This document shows positions 57,308-64,000 of a stretch of 64,000 nucleotides of DNA, piece after piece (position 1 is the stretch's first letter; every line of letters starts with the position of its first letter). Origin of the DNA: Lepisosteus oculatus (taxonomy: Eukaryota > Chordata > Actinopteri > Semionotiformes > Lepisosteidae); the NCBI RefSeq assembly GCF_040954835.1, contig NW_027168257.1, positions 657,501 through 721,500 of the forward strand. Reading direction: 5' to 3'. A program made the position numbers and the translations under genes. The notes under the pieces were generated by a model. It made no database searches and had not been told where the DNA came from. It saw only the letters and a list, made by a program, of their open reading frames with translations.

Positions 57308-57490
57308 TGTCGATAATGTTTCTGTAGTGCTTTTTCAGCACTCAGCTGGTGGTGCTGTGGGTTAGGTTCCTGACTTCCATATCACACGGTCTATGATTGA
57401 ATCCCATTGAACTATGACTTTATTTTTTAACAAACATTTCTTTGAAAAAATGAAACGTTTCCCTTGGTCAGAGATTAAATAAAACCTCAC
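57308..57490 (+). mobile_element. tRNA-derived SINE relic, copy 2
   Basis: It matches 10678-10870 in the same orientation, with the tRNA-like head near 57349-57425. At about 57490 it joins the inverted copy of 2760-3200. Confidence 0.5.
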
Positions 57491-57928
57491 TTTTTTTGAG
57501 CAGAAGGTTTACTGTGACCTGAGAAGGGCCGGCATCCAATCACGGTGGTACACACACACGCTCTCACCTATATGAGCTACACGGCTACCAAGATGATCTC
57601 AGGTGCGCCGAGCTGGTACGGAACATATTGAACTGATCGACGGCGAATTGTCTCTCAGACAGGCTTTTCACCTCTGAGCTCCCTGACTGACAGTGATCAG
57701 CTAGGTAGTGAAACAGTCAGCTGCTTCTAAGCCTTAAACAGCTGCATCTCGGCGCTTCCACGGAGAGATGATTTGAAAGCCGAACATCACCCGTTGGGAA
57801 CACCTTACTATCACTAGTTTAAGAGACTCTTAAGGTCTTGCAGAGGTGCCTGTCTAATAGCATGCACTTTGCAAGCTATAGGTGTTTAGGCTGAGGCAGA
57901 ATGCCTGTTAACAAAATGTTTTTCTAAA
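57491..57928 (-). repeat. Inverted copy of the spacer at 2760-3200
   Basis: This is the reverse complement of the stretch left of tRNA-Arg(TCT), with few differences, joined at 57929 to the Thr part of the 4.07-kb unit. No gene is seen. Confidence 0.75.
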
Positions 57929-57966
57929 GGTGTGTCCAAGTGGCTGCAAAAGGACAACACTCCTGG

Positions 57967-58040
57967 GGCGCCGTGGCTTAGTTGGTTAAAGCGCCTGTCT
58001 AGTAAACAGGAGATCCTGGGTCCGAATCCCAGCGGTGCCT
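57967..58040 (+). tRNA. tRNA-Thr(AGT)
   Basis: Identical to the gene at 17063, including the T-loop change at position 55. The 3' T-run is short ('tctttgtt'), which may weaken termination. Confidence 0.9.
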
Positions 58041-59211
58041 TCTTTGTTCTGTCTTCTCGAACAGTACTGGTCATTATGGACAACCGCCTACGGCTAGACT
58101 TAATTAAATGCAAGTATTCATTTCCTGTCTTTAACGCGACTTGTTTTTCTTAAAATGGATGCAACTTGCAAAACATGAAATACAAACCTTGCTAATCAGC
58201 GCTAGCGGCTGGCAAAAAAAAAAGAAGTCAGCAATGTTTTTTTTCTTTAACCTTAACCCTGCTAATGGAGAAGAGTTAATCGACCGAGTCTATGCAGCTT
58301 AAACGGTGCGCATGTCGGGTCCTTAGCTGAAAGGGTGGTAAATCACGCTCACCCCAGTCCTTAATCTTTTAAAGAGGATACAAAATTGAACCTAGTCGCC
58401 ACATCACATACATCCTATTCAACGATAAAAAGGTAACATCTATCCTCGTCCAGAGTAAATCTCACGTTGAGGGCATATTTTTTTCCACTTTACTATGAGT
58501 CGGGCTCGGCTGCACAGAGGAGAGAGCAGAGCAATGAGGTCACGGGGACAGGGGAGTCACATGCTGGCGGTTTGAATACGCGGAAGATCACTGAGGGATC
58601 CACAGTATGTGGACCCTCCGTGCGCCATCAGTCCGCACTCCGGACTCTGAATCCTGCCATCCGAGTTAAGATCTCGGCGGAACCTGAGGCGCAGTTCCTT
58701 CTTAAAACGTAATCTGGTGAGCATTTCTAGAATCGTACTTGTATAGATGCAGCCTTTAATGTGTTGCTAGGTTAAAATTGATGACTTCTTGAACTTCAGT
58801 AGGCAACTGCCCTCTTGATTTCGGATTTAATTTCTTTATTACAGGGGCGCTTTTATGAAGACAGAGTCATGTTCAGGTACTTTGCTTGATGGAGGAAGCT
58901 CATTTCGGACTCTGTGATCTGCTCACCTGGAAAGGTCTACTGTACTACTACAAGAGAGAAGTAGAGTCTGGAAGAAGGGACAATTTTATGATGCTTTGGA
59001 AGGTAATGCTTTTTTTTCTTTGAAATCGAAATGAATCAGAATATCAGTGCAAAAGACAAACTCTTGGTTTGGTTTAAAGAGATATGGTTTTAAAACAGAC
59101 AAAATGTAGAAAACAGGTGTTTCTCACTTTTGGAAAAGAATGGACCGGGGGTAATATTTTACTAGTTGCAGGGCTGAGATCACTGGGTTACAGTCCTGTA
59201 GTGTCACACCA

Positions 59212-59284
59212 GGGACAGTGGCGCAATGCATAATGCATCTGACTACGGATTAGGAGATTGTAGGTTCGACTCCTACCTGGCTCG
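59212..59284 (+). pseudogene. tRNA-Arg(ACG), decayed
   Basis: It aligns over its full length with 747. A mismatch in the acceptor (GGGACAG), changes in the D-arm (GCATAATGC) and in the anticodon stem (GGATTAGG) remove several pairs. The T-arm is intact. Confidence 0.75.
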
Positions 59285-59464
59285 GGTCGTTTTAAAACAC
59301 ATCGGGCTATTCCCCAAGTAGCCTGTGCTACTTACTGCATTGTAATCGTACCCAGTAAGAGATTTCCTTCATATAAATGAACTGCACCTGACAGCTTTAG
59401 AATAACACCTGGGCTCAGTACGGTGCTGAGAGCTCAGCGTTGCTGTTCTAATTAGCACGCACGA

Positions 59465-60165
59465 TTGTTGCTAGTTGAAAACTTTTCCCAATACCCCGCT
59501 TCCGCTGGTTTGCAATACAATCGGCGAAAGCAATTTTTGACAGTCTCGTCAGAGACTGAGCAAGGTGTTTAAAGACAGATTTTGTCATGGTGACATCATG
59601 GTAGAAAGAAACGAGCTTGTTACGTCTCAACAGAAACGCTCTTTATCTCTTTCAGCGTTATGCAGAGAACAGCGTCTGTCGAGATCACTTTTGAGTCAGC
59701 GCGAAACGCCGTGTGCTGTCAGTTTGATTTCATATTGCTCGTAGCGGCGCCCGGCTTTTGTCTGTCAAACGTTAGGTTGCGCTTCTTCATGCTGCATCGT
59801 CGGCATGAGTGGAGCTTTTTAAACGTCTGTACTTACTGCGCCCCATAAGAAATCGTTTGTCCCCGTTCAAAAGAGATTGTGCGATGTCCTGCAGCGTTTG
59901 CAAAGCAAACCTTTGACAGTTTGAAAAGAGGAATTTATTGTGCTTCCTGTGCGTGCAGTAGTTACAAAGTTGAAGGTCTTTACACGATCTGCTGCAGTTT
60001 TCAGTGGGCGAGCTTTGTCAGATGGCTTGGAAAAACGCACTGTGTTTCGGCTCGGGAAACATCATGGGCAGTGTCCTGCATGTTTTCTGTGTATAGCTGT
60101 CTTTTAACACATACAGAATTCATTAGAAATCATTGATTTCTCCAATTAACAAGGGTCCCTTTTGA
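59465..60165 (+). repeat. Block X, copy 3
   Basis: The part 59760-60165 matches 5000-5400 in the same orientation, and 59500-60165 matches 41895-42520 in reverse. No gene is seen. 60166-60400 is unassigned. Confidence 0.8.
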
Positions 60166-60401
60166 ACCTGCGAGAAGCATTCCTTCAATGTAACAGATTT
60201 ACTCCGGGGAAAGGCAGCTTGACATTGAGAGTAGCTCAAGCTTTCAGCACCCGTATCGGACTGCGTGTATGCAGACACCGCTCAGAATCCCCTGTAAGAT
60301 TCTCCTTCAATTCCGTTTTGCAGTGCTTTAGCTCTTTCAAAAGGCTTCGCTTTGCTAGTCATAATCCAAGGCTCATGACAGCATTTGAAACCAATTGCCA
60401 C

Positions 60402-60473
60402 TGCGTTGGCCAGGAATCGAACGCAGGTCAACTGCTTGGAAGGCAGCTATGCTCAACACTATACCACCAATGC
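60402..60473 (-). tRNA. tRNA-Gly(TCC)
   Basis: A 72-nt gene close to vertebrate Gly(TCC), with acceptor GCATTGG pairing with CCAACGC through one wobble or mismatch, A box TGGTATAGTGTTGAGCA, and anticodon loop CTTCCAA giving TCC. B box GTTCGATTCC. The T-stem has a mismatch. It reads GGA/GGG. It lies 64 bp left of shared block Z. Confidence 0.88.
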
Positions 60474-60536
60474 ACGCCCACAGGTGCCCTGCAGGACACC
60501 ACCAGAGAATGCTCACGATTTCGGAAGCTGTCTCCG

Positions 60537-60640
60537 GGACGTGCTGATTCCACACATCCTGAATAAATCATGATATTGTTAGTTGCTGTAGCTAGACGTT
60601 CAAATGAGTTTCATGGCCAGATGGACTGTTTCCTCCAGCG
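60537..60640 (+). repeat. 104-bp shared block Z, copy 2
   Basis: Nearly identical to 26815-26918. Its right end is exactly the 3' end of the minus-strand LINE at 60641. Confidence 0.8.
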
Positions 60641-60836
60641 ATTTCGATTTTTAAGAACTTTTATTTCCTTTTCACAATAAAATACAGGGCATCACAAATG
60701 CTTTACATTAATATACATACTTAAAACAGTATATATGATCACATCTTATTACATTTTGACACGGTACGAGTTACATAGCAACAATTTCTTTTTTCTGAAG
60801 CAAATCACATTCTTTACTTAAACATGATAGTGTTTT

Positions 60837-63800
60837 TCACAGTTTCTTGAGATATTGACCTATGCCCTCTATTTCCCACAGATTTTCTGCTTCCTCCCTC
60901 CCTTCTCTCCACAGATCTCTGAGGTAATAGTTCTCTCGGGTGATGAACAGGGCCAGGCTACCTGCAGCCTTGACTGGGATCTTGATGCCTTTGAACAGCC
61001 CCATGTTCCTCACTCTCCACAGGGCGTCTTTCCCACTGTTCACCACGGCCCAGATCCTGTCAAACTTCCTCCTGACGTGTTTGACAGGATCTGGGCCGTG
61101 TCAAAGAGATGCCGTATATGACGAAAGCAGCGGTCAGGGTAAATTGGGGCGAGAGAGCCTGCAACCAATCTTCAAACTGTGCCCAGAAGGCCTTAGCAAA
61201 AAAGCAAGACCACAGGAGATGGGTCACAGTCTCCTCCTCGCTGCAGCCCACCCTAACGCAGCGAGGGCTGGGTGTGAGGACCATACGGTACAAGGAAGTT
61301 CGTACCGGTAAGCACTGGTGGACGACACTCCAGGCTAAATCTCTGTGAATGCTGCACAGAAACTTAGAGGATGTGTGTTTCCACACCTTCCTTGTTTGGG
61401 CTGATGTTAAAATGCCCACAGGGGTCTGCCTATTGTTCTGGGGTGCAAAGAAATCTTCCAGTTTTTGGACGCTGACATCTCGGAGGGGAATATGGCCAAT
61501 TGTGTGAGATCTTAGAAAACTTTTAACTGTCCCATAAATTGCAGGGCATGTGTCAGAGAGTGGGACATCCAGCTTGGGTCTGACACCCCACACTCTGAAC
61601 ACCTCCCTACCTACCCAGAGCCTGGAAAAATAAGTCCAGGTACGCGCTGCAGGTGCTGTTGCAAAGCCTCTCAGCACAGAGGCCAGGAAAATGCACAGCA
61701 GCTTCGTAGCAATATCTGGGACAGACTTCCCCCCTGAGGGTAGCGGCCTGTACATTATTTCCCTTCTGAGTCTTTCCTGCTTCCCACCCCATAGAAATTG
61801 AAACATCAATCTCCTCAGCACCGCCGCAACACGGTGTGGGATTGGGAAGGTAGAAGCCAGAAAATTCAAGACAGGCAAGAGCTTGGCTTTGATGACCAGC
61901 ACCTTCCCTGTCATGGTGAGGTCTCGGTTCTTCCATTGCATCAGTTTTTTGTTTAAGATTGGCAATTTGTTCTGCCAATTTACTGTTCCCATCTCTTCTC
62001 CAAAATACACCCCCAGGACCTTAATTCTCTTCTCTTGCAGCCTGAGATCATGTCCTTCTTTTGGCTCCCTCCAGTTCTGATAAAAAATCTCGCTCTTTGA
62101 TTTGTTAATTTTTGCAGAGGAAGCCAAAGAGAACCGATCACAGCACTGCAGAGCTCTACTAATTGAGGCATTGTCAGAGAGGAGCAGGGTGACGTCATCC
62201 ATGTATAGAGATGTCTTTACCTCTCCTCCCCCACTTCCAGGTACTGGTATCCCATTAATGGCCTGATCCTGGCGCAAGGCACAGGCTAAGGGCTCCATAG
62301 CCAAAACGAATAACAAGGGGGATAATGGCCAGCCCTGCCTCACAACAGACTTCAAAGGGGCGTGATCTATTGCCATTAACCATTACTCTGCTGTTGCTAC
62401 CTGTGTACAGCAGGTTAATCCACTTTCTCATGATGGGGCCAAACTTCATGTGCTCAAGTACCGAAGTTAAGTACTGCCGGTTTAGGCGGTCAAAGGCCTT
62501 TTCTAGGTCTACACCTGAAATGCACAGAGGGAGGGAGCGATCCTCTGAGTACAGACAGACATCCCTCAACAAGGCCAGGTTGTCGCTCATCAGGCATCCT
62601 GCTATCCCACAAGTCTGTTCTTTCCCTACCAGTGAGGCCACTACATTTTGTAGGCGCAGGAAAAGGGCTTTGGACAGGATCTTAGTGTCCACGCCTAACA
62701 GGCTGAGGGGTCTCCAGTTCTTTATGTCATTCTTTGCTCCTTTCTTAAACAAGAGAGAGATAGTGCCTTCTCTTAAGGAGTCAGGCAGCAATTCTGTCTT
62801 ATAGCTTTCCTCGAATAGGAGCAGCAGCGGATCCTGAAGCAGATCCCAAAAGGTGCAATAAAATTCTTTAGGGAGCCCGTCAGCACCCGGAGTTTTCCCC
62901 TTCTGTAAGCTCTCCATAGCCTGTCTCAGCTCTTCTACTGTCAAATCCCTCTCAAGTACTTCCCTATCTTCTTCACTCAAAACGTTTTCTAGCTTTGAGG
63001 TAAAAAAATGAATTTCTTCATCCTTTACCTCTGTAGAGCTGTACAGTCTTGAGTAGAAGGCCTCGGTGCAGGAGAGGATAGCACTCGGCTCTGTTCTCTC
63101 TCGTCCCTCCTCATCAACTACACTTTCCATGACAGACTTGGAGCCTTCCACTTTCCTGAAAAAGAGGCGAGAACACTTCTCATTTTCTTCCAAGAACTGC
63201 ACTCGACTACTTTCTTCGGCTATGCTCCGGATGTCCTTTTTTAAAAGGGTGATATCCTCGAGCACATCGAAGCCACTGTGCATCATCGTGTAGAGACGCT
63301 GCAGCTGCCTCTGTTTCCTGGCTAGCACTCCTCTCCGTCTGGCAGCAGCCTTCCTTCCCTCAGCCATGAAAAAGGCCTTTGTCCTCACCTTCACCTCCTC
63401 CCACCACTCTCCTACTGACCCGTACAGACACTGCAAGGACAGCCACTGTGATAGTTTCTCCTTGTAGCAGGATACTACCCCCTCGTTCTCTAGCAGCTTT
63501 GTGTTGAGTTTCCAGATGCCTGGGCCAAAGCCCTGGAGTTCCACTCTACGACCTAAAGCCTGATGATCTGAGAAGAAGACAGGCTGAAGAGTGACCCCAA
63601 CAACTTTCACTCTCTCTGAGACAAAGCAATAGTCAATTCTGGAGCTGCTATTCCTCCCTGACCATGTATATCCTGCTGTTGTGGGATATATACATCTATA
63701 TGTGTCTGAGAGTTTAAAGTCTTGAACTAAGTTTTGCAGGGCCAGTGACCTGGAATCCAATTTTATCAGAGAGCTAGACTGCCTGTCTGTGTGCTCTAAG

Positions 63801-64000
63801 ATACAATTAAAATCCCCTCCCACTATCACGTCTGTGCTACATAACAATAGGTGAGAGAGTGCCTTGAGTAGCTCCACCCTTCCTCCCACGTCAGTAGGGC
63901 AATACACATTGAATATCCGCAGGTTAATGGTCCCCCATTCCACATCCACACACAGCAACCTGCCATCTATGACCCTCTGAATACTTTTCAATTTGAATGC
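60837..64000 (-). pseudogene. Tx1-like LINE ORF2, copy 2
   Basis: From the right, the endonuclease (GGDFNCIL, SRIDYCF, SDHQALG), then the reverse transcriptase (NWRPLSLL, SGVDLEKAFDRLN, QGWPLSPLLF with Trp for the usual Cys, LYMDDVTLL), then the thumb and a C-terminal Cys/His-rich stretch (CVRVGCSEEETVTHLLWSC), ending in YLKKL with the stop at about 60837. A frameshift lies near 62330-62350, and a 19-nt inverted-copy insertion at about 61046-61065 shifts the frame again. Compared with copy 1 it lacks a few residues in the endonuclease. Confidence 0.87.
61044..61100. repeat. Perfect 22-bp inverted repeat inside LINE ORF2
   Basis: Arms 61044-61065 and 61079-61100 are exact reverse complements around a 13-nt loop. 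On the LINE strand the part with TTTGACAGGATCTGGGCC fits the protein (KFDRIWAVV); the other arm does not, so it is the added one. Confidence 0.9.

Larger units (their letters stand above)
57929..59460 (+). repeat. Displaced partial 4.07-kb unit (Thr, Arg)
   Basis: It follows unit C from just before Thr across the unit boundary through the Arg copy to 'tctaattagcacgcac', then switches to block X. It shows that the displaced copies keep the order across the boundary and so come from a tandem array. Confidence 0.88.
60641..64000 (-). mobile_element. Tx1/L1-clade LINE, copy 2, 5' part outside window
   Basis: The same family as 22508-26610; endonuclease and reverse transcriptase regions are very similar. 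It has the 3' end missing from copy 1: an ORF2 C-terminus and about 195 bp of AT-rich 3' UTR ending next to block Z. The 5' end (leader, ORF1, start of ORF2) lies beyond the window. Confidence 0.88.

Noticed and set aside
62325-62804. A plus-strand frame of 159 residues
   Set aside because: It is the antisense shadow of LINE ORF2; the same shadow occurs opposite copy 1 at 25824-26258.

Overview
The window looks like vertebrate nuclear DNA, most likely from a ray-finned fish. Supporting signs are eukaryotic tRNA genes with internal A/B boxes and no encoded CCA, an L2-type LINE, a Tx1/L1-clade LINE, a 5S-rRNA-derived SINE and class I retrovirus fossils. I see no single-copy host protein gene. 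A non-teleost such as a gar or bichir is a guess, resting only on memory of the SINE and fold-back families.

The backbone is a tRNA gene territory with about 32 recognisable loci in 60 kb: Arg, Ser, Thr, Ile, Gly, Met, Ala, Pro and Val. Much of it is tandem repeats. One repeat of about 4.07 kb (Arg - Ser(CGA/TGA) - Ser(GCT) - Thr) is one full and two partial copies in series at 14669-22507, with displaced copies at 1-2490, 31309-32612 (inverted) and 57929-59460. A second repeat of about 2.26 kb (Ile - 5S-SINE - Gly - Ser(AGA)) occurs three times plus a partial copy at 34704-41893. A compact non-repeated group, Met-Ala-Pro-Val, sits at 55052-56407. Many repeated tRNA copies show CpG decay or broken stems.

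Mobile elements interrupt this territory. A nearly full-length Tx1-clade LINE (22508-26610) enters a tRNA unit 60 bp past a tRNA-Arg copy, and its leader holds 29 nt nearly identical to the 5' end of U1 snRNA. A second copy lies on the minus strand at 60641-64000 and runs off the window. LTR-element fossils lie at about 26919-31308 (+), 42564-46240 (-) and 49560-52080 (+). The first has a primer-binding site matching tRNA-Asn. An L2 relic (3925-4920), a Tc1-like relic (about 3410-3900), fold-back elements and minisatellites fill other gaps.

The remaining stretches (8.1-14.3 kb, 46.3-49.5 kb, 52.1-55.0 kb) are AT-rich repeats in which blocks recur in direct or inverted orientation tens of kb apart. 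The whole reads as a rearranging multicopy tRNA locus. The most unusual points are the U1-LINE junction, the tRNA-Gly/5S-SINE junction amplified with its unit, the octamer-bearing hairpin amplified with it, and repeated anticodon changes at position 34.
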